From Molanna angustata (taxonomy: Eukaryota > Arthropoda > Insecta > Trichoptera > Molannidae): DNA of 64,000 nucleotides. The notes below the pieces were generated by a model. That model made no database searches, was not told the origin of the DNA, and was given only the letters and a program-made list of their open reading frames with translations. Location: positions 2,445,409 through 2,509,408 of the forward strand of contig OY754982.1 in assembly GCA_963576475.1 (NCBI GenBank). Reading direction: 5' to 3'. Positions 43,263 to 55,160 of this stretch are shown piece by piece (within the stretch, counting starts at the first letter, position 1; every line of letters starts with the position of its first letter). A program made the position numbers and the translations under genes.

Positions 43263-46200
43263 TTACGAAGAGGTGAGCAGGGTTAGTTTCTCGTTGAGTT
43301 GCAGCTGGATTTTGATGAGTTGTGAGAGGGTGATGACCATCAGGAGGTCTTTGACGTTTGTATTGAACATGTTGGTGAACGTTTCACTGGACATGTTGGG
43401 AACAGAGTTGATCAAGTCCAGGAGTGAACGCCCGACTGCGTTGTCTGCCGGCTGTTTGTCGGCCAGGACGTTTTCAACGTATTGAAGAACCTAGAGATAA
43501 AAATATTTTATATTTAATTAATGTTGTCAATCAAAAACATGGATAATAAAGTATTGGGTGTCAACATAAGTATTCAAATTTAAAAATGAACAACAAAAAA
43601 AAATGGTAAAGTTTTCATTTGATTCGAAAGATTTTTTTTTTCTACCACAGGTTAGTGTTATTACATTTTAGATCCCACCAAACTTCTTGAGCCTTTTCGT
43701 AATGGAGGGGGGAAATTTGTACATAATATAATAATCAAGAAAAAAGACACAAACCCCCAATCTACTCACACATGTTACAAGTTCTAGCCTTAGTTAGTTT
43801 TACGATAACTATGTGCATATTCTTTTCTTTAATTACAAGACTTCAAAATGGAATGTCAAGCAGATGAAAATGAGCATTTTCGACACACCTTACTGTTCGC
43901 GTTAAATCATGGGAAAAAATCTGCCAAAGCTGCTTGTGATATTTGGTATCTGTCCATAAACATAGTTACCAACACTGTCGACCGCCGTGGCAGTTGGTAA
44001 GCCATTTGGCTTCTGTGGGCGTCCTGGGTTCGATCCCCAGCAGAGGAGAAATTTATAGAAAATTAATTTCTCACGCAAATATTGTTTCTGTGGACTGGAT
44101 ACTTTGGTTAGTTGGAAGAAATTGCTATATGGCAATAAACTCAGCACTTGCGCAGGGTGCAGGGAAGTTTATACCATTTTTTTTATTGTAAAATAATATT
44201 GAATGAAATTTTATACATACGTAGATACAGTAAAATACAAAATAAAGTTAAAACCAGGGGGGCAAGTCTGGTCCAACCGGTGAAATCAAAACCCTATTGA
44301 TTACCCATATCATGGATATAATTATCATATGGAGTTCTATGGCATCTAAAGATATTATAGAACTCCATATAATAATTATATCCATGATATGGGTAATCGT
44401 GAGGGTTTTGATTTCGCCGGTTGGACCAGACTTACCCCCCTGATTGTCCAATAATCATAAGTATTTACCAAAAAACACATTTTACAGAGTTTGTACCACT
44501 GTTTTGTATTTCTTCATTAAATAAAATAACTTTTTTTCTTGTGTTCGCTGTGACTGTAACAAAACTCTTCTGAAAAATAAAATACCTAAACAAAATGTAA
44601 ATATTATAGGATTTTTGTTTAAGTTAATGTTTTATATGAAATGCAAAAAAATGACAAAAATATTGCTTACAATCTCTAAGAGTGAGCAAAGTTTTGTTGA
44701 TGCCTCAGCAACTTGAGTCAGGTCCATCATCGGCTGCACTTGACGTCCCCCAGCACTTCCCCCTCCACTCCCCCTCCCTCCCGCCATGGTCTTCTGACAT
44801 AATTGCAGACCTACCAACTGTAACAACAAAACATTCATTATATTTAGAACTATGGCAATGAGACATCTCACAAGAGGCTAATGAAACAGTCATTTAGGGG
44901 TCCCCCAGCACTTCTCCCTTAGAGAATGGATGTAATGTTTTGGCCACACAAGTAAAAATAAATTGATTTTGGAGATAATAGGATTGATAACTAAAATTAT
45001 ACAAAATAGAGAGTGATGAAGAAGACACATTTTTTCAGAGTCAATATAAAAAAATAAAAGAATCAGTGTAATTTTATTGTACGTAAATGTATTGTGAAAT
45101 TAAAGCCTATTCTTAACAAAGAAGATACTTTGTCAAGAAAAATAAAATAATTTCTGATTTCATTTAGCAAAATGTATAAAATTGATCAAACAATATAAAT
45201 AAAATCAATATTGAAAATACATTTTGCATATGTGACTAGGCAAAGACTACCATCAAGCATATTTCATATCTTTGCCACTAAGAGACCAAACTCAGACGGA
45301 CAGTTTTAACAGACTTTTAGATAGTTTTAACAGTTTTATGACTCTGTTTTTAGTTAAAGTACTGTACTGTATATATACAAGTACAATATACTACCTAAAT
45401 CTAAAAAAAATAACACATTAACATGCAATGAAAAAAAAGGTATGTTTTTGAAATAAATATAATGTACTTTTATTTTTTTGCTTCCTCTATAAAGTATTTA
45501 AAATGTAGTCTAAAACCCTTTGACGAAAATTCAGTAGAAATGTTATACAATACATACATACAGTGGGGGCTCAAAAAATTAGAGCCACCCATAATTTATC
45601 ACAAAAATTGTGTTTCAGGTTCATAATCAGTATTAAAAACTTTAGATATGCTATTTATTGTTGTTTCAGTTTATCACGCCATTCCTTGTGAATATTTTTT
45701 TAGAATAACAACACTGTTTTACTGTTTGTTATGAAGTTAGCTGCGTTACAATGAGAAATGTCACAGTTTTACACCACGTGTGATATTGAACAATAGCAAT
45801 TTATTCTGAAGTTTTATGGTTTATAATTTTTATTTTACTAGAATATTCGTACTTCTTTCTTTTTTTATATGCAAGTAAGTTATTTTTACCATATTCCATT
45901 ATTTATTTCATTTATCAAGGCTTTTTTATATACTTTTTTTACACTTTTTGATAACCTCATTTTTTTCAAGTTTTTCAAAAATGGGCAGACAGCAGGACAT
46001 CTCTTCATCCAAACTTGGTCAGATCCAAGGCTTCATATTGAGTGGAAACCATTCAAATAGACAGATTGCCAAGTCTCTTAAGGTTTCCAGAGCAACTGTT
46101 GATAGAATTAAGAGAAAAATGGACAATAATGAGCCCATACAATCAGTTAAGAGGAAAAATTGTGGGCGAAAGCGTATTACAACACCACGAACTGAAAGAA

Positions 46201-49200
46201 AAATAAGGGATATTGTTCTTGAAAATAGAAGAAAGTCAAGAAAAACGCTTAAAGAAATAATAAATGAAGAAGGAATTGCAATATCTCTTGGTACGCTTCG
46301 CAGAAGACTGGCAGAACAGGGATTCAAAGCTTGTAGACCAGCAAGAAAACCGAGACTTACGCAAGCAATGAGGGAAAAACGTCTCCAATGGGCCAAAGAT
46401 CATCGCCATTTTACTATTGAGGATTGGAAAAATGTAAGTTGATGATGTAGTCATCATACCATTACAATTTAAAAGGATAAAGGCTCATTTTTCAGTAAAT
46501 TAGAATGATTTACCAACTCTATGTGAATATTTTCTCTATTTCTAGGTTTGTTTCTCCGATGAGTCCTGTATTGAAATTTTGATGGATAAATCAAATTTTG
46601 TACGACGAAGAGAGGGTGAAAAATTTAAGGAAGAATGTCTCGTGCAAAGGGTGAAGCACCCATTAAAGATTATGGTCTGGTCTGTCATCAGTGGTCAGGG
46701 TACTGGAAGACTGTACATTGTTAAAAATACCATGCGTCAGGACCAATACATTGATGTCCTCAAAGATAAACTGATTCCTCAGGCAATGGAATGGTTTCCA
46801 AATGGAAAATTTATATTCCAACATGACTCTGCACCATGCCATAAGGCAAAAAGAGTCACATTGTTTTTACAGGCACAAAAAATAGATGTCCTACCCTGGC
46901 CAGGAAACTCTCCAGACCTAAATCCCATTGAAAATTTATGGGAACTACTAAAACGAGGGATTTCGACCATATTGGTCACAAATAAAAGGGATTTGATAGA
47001 GAGATTAATAAATATTTGGCATCATAATGATAATTTAAAAAAACAGTGTGAAAATTTAATAAACAGCATGCCTAGAAGAGTAGAAGCAGTGATTGCTGCA
47101 AAAGGTGGACATACAAAATATTGACACGCATTTGGTTTTCATATGTTTTTTTTTCAATTCTAATAAATAAATTCCTTTTTTATATACATTTTTCAATTCT
47201 ATATACCCATATTTTTAAAATACAATTGATATATAATGGTCCGTAAAAATGAAATTAGAGAATTAAACCAAAAAAGTCTAAAAATAGTAAAAATGTTGGG
47301 TGGCTCTAATTTTTTGAGCCCCCACTGTAAGTTTAAAAATTATGTTGATAATAATTTTGTACGCTCGAATCATCTAACAAAGCCGACAATGTACAATAAA
47401 CCAACCCGATAGGCGTTTTAAACGATACTAAAGAAACAAAAAATAAAGTTGTCGTTAAAAATAATACATCTTTGTTATGATTATAAAATAAGCTTTTAAC
47501 GAAAAACAGCCTTTAACGAAAAACAGCTTTTAACGAAATCATCATCGGAACGTTATGATTCATGATTGAAATCGTTGTAACACTCGCAACGTTCAACGAA
47601 TATGGTTTAAAATTTATAACGTTTGATTGATTATTTTTTTTAAACGAATATTTTAATCGGCTTTCGTTTAAACGATCATCTCTAGTAGTAACCAATTTTT
47701 CGAACATCAATTTGTTTTAACTTTTTTTTAAACCAATTGCTAAAATAATAGCCACACAGGCTTTAATTTTTAGCTGTGTCCATTTTAACGTGTATTCAGC
47801 AAGAAACCGGACACAATACTGACGTAATAAATACTTTGTGTGTAAGCTGGTGTATCAATCCATCAATAAATACTGACGCCCATCAATAAATATTGAATTG
47901 ATGGATCACAGTAAATACCTTACGTGTAACTGTCGCTTAAAATGTCATTAATTTTTCTATAAATTCATATGATCAATCAGTTAATTTGAATCTAAAGGAT
48001 TTCTAAATTGTGAATCTAATCTTAATCAATTTCATGAGTAGCCCCGAAGGGTATAATTTCAGGTGGAGACCGAATTTTTCACAATATTTTTTTTCTGGAC
48101 TTATGAGACAGTTAAAATATGTTTCTAGAATGTGGCAACTAGTTATTGGGTGGATTTTGAATTTATATTTGACATTGAATCTATTAGTTGCTCCATAGAA
48201 GTACAAATAAAATAAAATGACCACTATTCCATAGCAGTGGGGGGGGGGGGGGTAAAAAAAATTGATTTGTAGTTTAACCTGGATATATTATAATCAATTT
48301 GGAGTTTAACCTGGATATATTTTAATCAAGTTGAGGAAAAAAAAAAACAAAGGTTTACTAACCTCAGGTTCGTAGCATGTCACCTCAACGTTGATGGGTG
48401 TGAACATGCACCCGACTTTGCCCCTCGGCACTCCGAGAGCCACGCAGACGTAGGCCCTCAGTCCCATGCGAGCCCCCTGTAGTCCCGTGTCGAGGGTCAC
48501 GTGGACGGGATTGTTGCACTCACGGGCATAGTACTCGTGGATGACAGACGAATGGTTGGTGACCTCATTGCCAGTCGCCCACCATCCTGAAATTAACGGG
48601 GTTTGATGTAAACGAATAAGACGTACCTACCTTTTACTTGAAGTATTTTATGTACATATTCAAAACGTCGTAAGTAAAATTAACATACATATTTTCCTTT
48701 TTGTTATTTATAAATTTTTCATTATACAGGCCAAATCTTTGAATAATGAATACAGAAGTAACAAAATTTTCAGTGTAACGCAGATGTAATTTTTCCCTGA
48801 TAAACTTTCATACACAATGTACTGAACCATAATTCACTGTACTGAAGCTGATCTCAGAATATTTTTTTTCTAGAATGATGTTTCAATTTTATGCGAACTA
48901 TAAGAAATTCCGTAGGTAAAGTATGTTTACAAGTGCTTTATGCGTCTTACCCATATTTGGTGTTTCTAAAACTCTTATTACTTGAACAATTTTTTGCTGT
49001 GTGAAAATGGAAGAAAAACAATGTCTATTCACGCTAACGGAGAAATTAGCACTTAAGAGCACTATCCACATTCATAAAAGATCGAAATAAAATAGGAAAG
49101 CAAATTAAAGAACGCGCAATGGGACAAAAAAGTAAGATAATGTGGATGTGACTACATTCTCGTGACTTCAAGATCTACGGTCACAAAATCTTCCTATAAA

Positions 49201-51845
49201 TGGGTCATTGATCATTCTTATCAAATTTATTGTTTGAATTTTTACTTTTTTTAATATTGAAATATATATTCAACTTATTCTTTTAAATCTTCAAATTATT
49301 CTTATTTATTATATGACATAGTGAACACATCAAAATCAAATCAACAAACACACAGTTAAACATAAACAAAATACGATCACACACTCAGGTCGAGGGCTCC
49401 GAGCCAGTCCACAAATGCAGGCATTGAACAAGAAGAATCAAACAAATTATTTTGAATGAAACAAATAAATACAGTAGTATCACAGGTTCACAATAGCTGT
49501 TTCATTTGTTAACTGTCCTTGAAATCACGTGATCATTTGCCCAATATCCGTGTGCACCCTGTTTGTGTTATTTTGGTGAAGTAGGTAGGCACTGTATACA
49601 ATAATATACTTGGTACCCATTACTGTAAAAATGAACTAGCATTCCTTATAGCAAATTTTCAGTATATAACAATACATTTTGTGGTCCTCTGAACTTCATT
49701 ATACTAAGATTTGACCCGTATTTCATATCTTAAGTGGACGTTAAAGGAAAAATAAAACCAATTTTAGTGATAAACCATTGAAAATAATTCTTCAAATTTT
49801 TTTTGACAAACTTTGTAGAAGTTCGTTTTTATAAAATAAAAATAAATTAAACAACTTTCTTTACTTCTACTTTTAATTTGTAAGTTAGAATGTTTTCAAG
49901 ATTGCTCTCATCTTCAGTAGCTTCTTAACACTAAATTGGTATTAAGAAGTTACTGAAGAAGAGAGCAATCTCAAAAACATTTTAACTTACAAATTAAAGG
50001 TTTACATTACAAGTAAACAAAATTATTGTTTAGTACATAGATACCAGATATATCCAACCATTTCTATTCAAGCAATAAATCATTAAAATATCTATATACA
50101 TACAACACTTAAACCTGTATAATAATAATTTATAAATTGTATTTATATTTGTATCTTTTAATTTGTCTTTACATATATGCTGTTTCATGTTTTTATATTT
50201 GTACTGACAATTTTTATAAATAATCTCATAATTTCATGTATAATATTTAAAAAAGGTTTTCTAGCAATGAATTTATGTATATAAATAAATGGTCCACTAA
50301 TTTAAAAGTATCATTCAGTAGATGCTCTTTGAGCGAAACGCGTCTGTGGTCAATATTTTTAAATTAGTGGAAAAAAGATAAATTGTGTTTTACCTATTTT
50401 TTTTAAGTAATTTTATATACCTAATTAATTTTAAACAAAGTTGTTTCATATATTTTTATTTCACTGAAAACACACATTCTGTTTAATAAAACTTGTCTAT
50501 GACAATATTATCTATAAAATATTGTGTATTTCATTTCGTAAACAATGTTAAAGGCTAAATAAAAGCAATTTAATTGACAGTCTTTCAAATTGTCAATATT
50601 AATTTGTGAAATTAAAGCCTATTATTGACGAGCAAAATGCTATATCAAGAAAAATATAATAATTTCCAGTTTAATTTGGCAAAATGTAATGATACGATAT
50701 TAACATTTCGATAAAATCATTATTTAATTACATTTTGCGTGTATTTTTTAGAATGCAGTAAAATTTTAAACTCACCGATAATGTTCTCTGTGGAGTTAAC
50801 TCTTCGGTTGAGATCGTATACGTCCATGGCATAGTTGAGTTCAGCCTCCACTTGATCGGCATGTTCCTTGTGAGGGACACAGAAGCAATTTGTGACTTCC
50901 ACAATTCCTTTATCCACAGAACCTGCAAAAGTAATTAAGTATAATATTCAATTCTATAGTGGTACATAAAATATTATTATTATAGTGGTTACTAAGCAGA
51001 AAAGTAAAATTAAAAGTCCATAAGAGTTGTTCAAGTGCCCTGAAAACTTTGGATTCCTCAACCATCAATGGAAAAAAAATAGTTTACAAAATAAGACAAG
51101 GGCAAAATAAAGAAATATGGTGTGAACAAATTAGGAATAAATACACAGAGATAGTATGGTTACATTAAAAAAATGAATTATAAACGACTGACAAAGAGAA
51201 TAAGAGTTTAAAAGCTATAATTGTGAGTAACCAATCGAGAGAAGAGACTGAACGCTGGATAAGCTGTAAATGTGTGGTGCTCAGTTCTTGTCTGCTTTGA
51301 GAGAAATATAGCTTCATATTATTGTAGCTCTTGTCAGGAATGCATATTGTTGAAATGTTATGTGAGAATTTATGAAAAATAAAGAAAGTGTGGCAATATA
51401 TTCGTGGATTTATTTTACAACTAGTAAATCTAAACAACATTCTTATAAATAAAATCATTCAATACTCAGCCAAAAAAAATAATGCAAATCCCCCTCTACT
51501 ATATTCAACATTAAACCCCGACACTAATTCTCTTTCTCCCTCTGCAAAATCAAAAGGTAGTCATTTGACATTTTCGACTACATTATTTGAAATTGTAAAT
51601 AATTATAACAACATATTGAGACATAGCCATCGTATTATGATTATGCGTGATCATTTGACAGCCGACACTGCCACATGTCATGTGCAAATAAATTGTAAAA
51701 GCACGATATAAATGTGAAATAATAAATCTTAAATACCTAATAGGGTCCCAATAACTCGATGAGAATCTGCATTTCTCCTTTCGTAAGCGTCTACTATTTG
51801 AAACAACACTATCGGATGCACCTTCACAACTAGGTTAAGCGCCAT
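43263..51845 (-). CDS. eIF3f: Eukaryotic translation initiation factor 3 subunit f, five exons
   Basis: Exons on the minus strand are 51845-51737, 50922-50776, 48586-48363, 44817-44671 and 43490-43263. Each has GT..AG borders, phases agree, and they sum to 855 bases (284 residues), the usual insect length. The start is [20 protein letters not shown]. The MPN domain covers about residues 5-135 with [38 protein letters not shown] and [20 protein letters not shown]. The metal-binding HxH..S..D pattern of active MPN+ peptidases is not complete, as known for eIF3f. A Gly-rich linker ([16 protein letters not shown]) precedes the helical C-terminus ending [20 protein letters not shown] and [11 protein letters not shown]. 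The protein is a scaffold subunit of eIF3 on the 40S ribosome. Its introns host SINEs, a MITE and an intact Tc1 element on the opposite strand. Confidence 0.95.
43979..44182 (+). mobile_element. tRNA-derived SINE, family D, with a LINE-like tail
   Basis: The head has an A-box-like CGTGGCAGTTGGTAAGCC and a B box GGGTTCGATCCCCAGC. The tail GTTGGAAGAAATTGCTATAT, GGCAATAAACTCAGCAC is like the LINE Y 3' end. It lies in intron 4 of eIF3f. A tail fragment of the same family lies inverted at about 63850-63895. Confidence 0.75.
44255..44442. mobile_element. 188-bp foldback MITE, complete copy
   Basis: Nearly the whole element is one palindrome. The ends are CAGGGGGGCAAGTCTGGTCC and its near inverse, and the arms share GAAATCAAAACCCT, GATTACCCATATCATGGATA and TATGGAGTTCTAT. 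The loop is about 20 bases. No target duplication could be recognised. It lies in intron 4 of eIF3f. A second, split copy is at 36172-36722. Confidence 0.8.
45561..47327 (+). mobile_element. Complete Tc1-type transposon with perfect 31-bp TIRs
   Basis: CAGTGGGGGCTCAAAAAATT starts the left repeat and its inverse ends the element at 47327; 31 bases match perfectly, the last being GAGCCACCCA. TA flanks both ends (45559-45560 and 47328-47329), the Tc1/mariner target duplication. The 1767-bp element encodes one full transposase. It lies in intron 3 of eIF3f, on the opposite strand to the host gene. Perfect termini and an open transposase suggest recent insertion. Confidence 0.95.
45981..47124 (+). 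CDS. Tc1-family DD34E transposase, two exons
   Basis: Exon 1 (45981-46433) ends AAAAAT|GTAAGT, exon 2 (46546-47124) follows TTCTCTATTTCTAG, with a 112-bp phase-0 intron. The joined protein is 343 residues, normal for Tc1. Residues 1-60 form the DNA-binding helix-turn-helix ([20 protein letters not shown]), followed by a basic [10 protein letters not shown] linker and a second helical region. The catalytic domain has D156 (VCFSDES), D245 ([12 protein letters not shown]) and E280 ([12 protein letters not shown]), with 34 residues between the last two. Unspliced reading stops after WKNVS, so splicing is needed. The start at 45981 (MGRQQD) is preferred; an in-frame ATG at 45948 would add 11 residues. 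No frameshift or internal stop was seen. Confidence 0.93.
48035..48200 (+). mobile_element. SINE family C, strongly diverged copy
   Basis: GAAGGGTATAATTTCAGGTG, GAGACCGAATTTTTC, GTGGCAACTAGTTATTGGGT and TATTTGACATTGAATC keep the order of family C, including the tail region from which the minisatellite at 30771 grew. It lies in intron 3 of eIF3f, near exon 3. Confidence 0.55.
49872..49998. repeat. Inverted repeat with about 55-bp arms
   Basis: Arms share TTTAATTTGTAAGTTA, AGATTGCTCTC, CTTCAGTA and CTTCTTAA with a short loop AAATTGG. The left and right arms differ by a few bases, for example a short insertion in the right arm. It looks like a small MITE or an inverted duplication. Confidence 0.7.
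50595..50690. repeat. Segment duplicated between eIF3f introns 2 and 3
   Basis: GTGAAATTAAAGCCTATTAT, ATCAAGAAAAATA, TAATTTCC and GGCAAAATGTA also occur, about 80 percent alike by eye, at 45095-45185, which is in the intron before exon 4. Both lie roughly 100-300 bases from an exon on the same strand. Confidence 0.55.
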
Positions 51846-52119
51846 CTTGGACGTAAAAGAAAGTGAGGTTATGTCGAATGTCGATGTTACCAGTCTTGTC
51901 TTATGCGATAAATACTTTGTTTGCCACAATGTAAACATATCATTAAAATAACTACCAATTTATTAGAATAATAACGAGGTAATTTTCATATCATGTGATA
52001 TTTCCATAGGTATTGTGATCGATATATTTCCATGCATTATGATATCAAAGAAACCCAAAAAACCATTATTTTACTTCGGCCTAATGTATTTCTTCTATTA
52101 ATTCTAGGAACGGATTATA

Positions 52120-52566
52120 GCGGCCCCCCAGGCCTTGTTCATATATTTAAGTATTGTCTTTTCTATTGAAAATAAATGTAAAATGCATCAAGCAGATTCC
52201 TGGAATCTTGGTTGGCACCCGGCGGTACGGATTGATTCTTCAGTTTAACCACCCCCCCCCCCTCCCCTACTCCATGTTTCACCGGCGCTGGGTCGCCCTG
52301 CTGTAGTCGAGCAGTTGTCATTCGGTAGGAGTCAGTGGTTGGTCGGTAGTTGTAGAGACCCGCGTGCGAGAGTGCGAGTTTGCTAGGCTATCGGACGGCC
52401 TTAGCATTTTTTTTCTAATTGTATAAAGTAGTGAATAAGTGTGTTTCAGGTCCATATAACCAACGAGGGGTGAATTTAAGATAGTTTAAGTTACTATTAA
52501 AAATAACTTTTAAGAATAAAAATAACTTAAATAATCGCATAATAGTGAATAAGTGTGTTTCAGGTC
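52120..52566. other. Possible 5' part of a retroelement
   Basis: A moderately GC-rich stretch with GAGACCCGCGTGCGAGAGTG ends in a direct duplication: GTGAATAAGTGTGTTTCAGG occurs at about 52430 and again at 52543. The first is followed by TCCATATAACCAACGAGGGG; the second is cut by the hAT element at 52567 and continues after it with TCCAAATAACCAACGAGGGG. The composition and leader-like motifs suggest an LTR element leader, but no matching second LTR was found. Confidence 0.25.
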
Positions 52567-53956
52567 CAGGGCCGGATAAACATGTTTTTGCGCCCAGAGC
52601 AATATATTTCAAACCGCCCCCCCCCCCTTCCTTCTCAAATGTTTGAAATTTCAATATTATATTATGCAGTATATTATGCAATATTATACAGTAAAAATCA
52701 ATATATCAATATAAACCAAAGAACAAAAATAAATTATAATTCTACCTATTCCTATTCATGTATGTAACGTATCCTGAGAAGTAGGCATTTTAAACTAAAA
52801 CCTTAGGTCTTACAATTTTTAAAATATTGGATCATCACATAAACCGTTTAAAGTTAAATATAATTTAAAAGTCCTTTTAACTATCTCAAGTATTATGTAA
52901 ATAAACTAAACTTAATAACTAATGTTAACACTAAAAATATCATGAAAACTATTTTTAATTAAAAAAAACTCAATATAATTATCAAATTCCAGTAAAAATT
53001 TAAAATCACACCAAACTTAAAATAAAAAAAACAAATCGCGATTCTAATTAACACAAAACACTAAATAAGTTCTTGGTATAATAAATACCTACATAAATTA
53101 ATATTAATAAAACGAGGTATGCCAATGAATTTTACACAAAACAGCACACGAAATCTCCCATTGATTTCGATACACTTTGCCGACTAGTATTCCATCTAGT
53201 TATAGGTATATATTAAAATCTATGGTCTATACTAGACTCGTAAAAAATATGGACACGTGTTAACATTTGACATCAGACAGAAGAGAGAGATAGAAACAAT
53301 AATATATGAATAATTGAAAGAGTCAGGTGACGAGTCGGCGACCGAGATCGAGAAAATAAGTAAGTATGTCGCTAAAGTCGAAAGGGAAAACTTCACTGAA
53401 ATTATCATAACATTTCTAAAGAACTTCGTTTCCCTTTTTTAGAAAACCTTGCTATTAGTTGCTGACAGGTTCCGCTTATTGAAACGGCTTATGTAGTTTC
53501 ATTAACAAGCAATAAGAGTTCTTAGTATAATGTATAATTAAAGTTACTGTGGCGTGTAGCATCTGGAATGTTTTCAAACACGCCGCTATCATCTCATATG
53601 AAATTCATTATTAAGCGCCCGGGCGATTTCAGATAGGGGGGCGCTGGCTTCATTATGTAGATAATTTAAGACTTTAGCAAGTAAATTATTAGAATGATTA
53701 TTTTGTGTGTGTGTGTGTGAATCGACTATATATGTTTACGAATAACACGGTAATAGACGGACAAGATATTAACACCGCAGAATTTTATCATACACACCAT
53801 CACGCCGTGTCCCTTTCGGGGAAGGCAGAGAGAACCGAGTGCCATACCTGGGGAATTTTTGATTTATATAATTAACATTTTAGGATTTTAAGCGCCCTTT
53901 TTAGACAAGCGCCCTGATTTCTTGTTCCGGGTTGTTCTATGATTTATCCGGCCCTG
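52567..53956 (+). mobile_element. hAT-type non-autonomous element, 1390 bp, with 8-bp target duplication
   Basis: The ends are CAGGGCCGGATAAA and, inverted, the same. TTCAGGTC flanks both sides (52559-52566 and 53957-53964), a perfect 8-bp duplication as made by hAT transposases. Subterminal GTTTTTGCGCCCAGAGC and GGATTTTAAGCGCCC are shared with the short copy at 17444-17909. There is a long C run near 52613-52626 and a GT run near 53704-53720. No transposase motif is visible, so the copy is non-autonomous. Confidence 0.85.
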
Positions 53957-54279
53957 TTCAGGTCCAAATAACCAACGAGGGGTGAATTTAAGATAGTTTT
54001 AAGTTATTTTTAATTAATATAAAGTGATATGTAGTGTAAGTGTTTCCTCTACAGTTCCATTACGTGAGCAGCAATTTGGTAAGATCTTTCCAGTTATGTA
54101 TATATTATTTTTACCATGCCTGTATTTGTATATATTTGTCTTTTCAGGCACATCGCAGCCGATTATGTTTTATTTGATTTTTATTTTCAGGGGCAGAGTT
54201 TAATGTTTATTTTTATTATGCTTTTCAGCTTCTTTAGTTATCAATTGTCCCAACCAATATATTTCTTCCCAGCCTCCTT

Positions 54280-54440
54280 ATATCAATCTCGCGTCCCAAC
54301 GTGGGACTAGTATTTTTCTCCGCCTTCTCTAGATATCAATTTCGCGTCCCAACGTGGGACGAGTATATTCTCCTTCTTCTCTTCAGATATCAATTTGGCT
54401 CCCAACGTGGAACGAGTATATTCTCCGCCTTCTCTTCATT
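54280..54440. repeat. Three 53-54-bp repeats containing a primer-binding-site-like motif
   Basis: Units start ATATCAAT at 54280, 54333 and 54387. Each has CGCGTCCCAACGTGGGAC or, in the third, TGGCTCCCAACGTGGAAC, then GAGTATATTCTCC and a CT-rich end. The CCCAACGTGGG core is like the tRNA primer-binding site of many LTR retroelements. It follows the leader-like sequence at 53965-54080. Confidence 0.6.
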
Positions 54441-54499
54441 TGTCACATGTTATAGCCGAAAAACAGTGTTGTCGAAAAACAATAATTTTTAATTTTTTC

Positions 54500-55160
54500 C
54501 GCGGCAACATTTTGGCGGAAGACTACTAGCGCCCCTGACGGCGTGAGAGAACGACAAGGAAGCTTATAGCCAACGCGTCAGTGACGCGCGCTCTTGGCAT
54601 TCGACGCTGGTGGAGGACGGACGGTTTGGTGTGACGCCGTCATCGGTCGACACGCGCGTCCCGATGGCGGCCATATTTTCAAGAGCACGAGGAGGTCTGT
54701 GTGACAGGACCCGTCACGTGCATGGACGCTGATGGTGCCCCAGAACCAAGATGAGGGCATCAACAGGACAGGAGGTTGGAGGCAGAGCGCAGTGTGGGGC
54801 CACCGCGTAGGGAACGCGGCGGCTCGCAGATTGGACCACGAAGGGCAATCCGTGTCGTCTGGAGCGTCGGTTCGCCTCCGGTGAGGCCCCAACTGGTATG
54901 CCACCTCTGTCGAGATGCGCCGTCATAGCGTGCCGTGGGGCACAGAGCCAGCCATGGGTGACGGTCTGGAGGAGGAGATCAGGAGGAGAAGAAGAAACCA
55001 CGCCGGACACGAGGAAGACCTGCTAGCCTGATGCAGAGGCTGGGCCCCACCGATCTACCGTCACCACGTGGAAGACAGTGACATGCCTGGAGTAAGGATG
55101 TCGCTGTACCCTGGGGCGGTATATTCTGGTCGGCGTCTTTTCGTGTGTTCGCGAGTGTTT
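54500..55160. other. GC-rich block of unknown nature
   Basis: This block is much richer in G and C than anything else in the window (for example GCGTCAGTGACGCGCGCTC). Both strands give long open frames, as expected from composition, but none shows gag, protease or RT motifs. A TTTTTTATTG stretch and GAATAAATGCGCC near 55260 follow. It may be part of a retroelement with the repeats at 54280, or a captured gene fragment. Confidence 0.4.

Larger units (their letters stand above)
48587..50775. other. eIF3f intron 2
   Basis: Contains a hairpin at 49872-49998 and, near exon 2, a segment that also occurs in intron 3 (see 50595-50690). No other gene or element was recognised. Confidence 0.5.

Noticed and set aside
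43273..43485. 70-codon plus-strand frame
   Set aside because: Shadow of eIF3f exon 5 on the other strand.
46019..46396. 125-codon minus-strand frame
   Set aside because: Shadow of transposase exon 1 of the Tc1 element.
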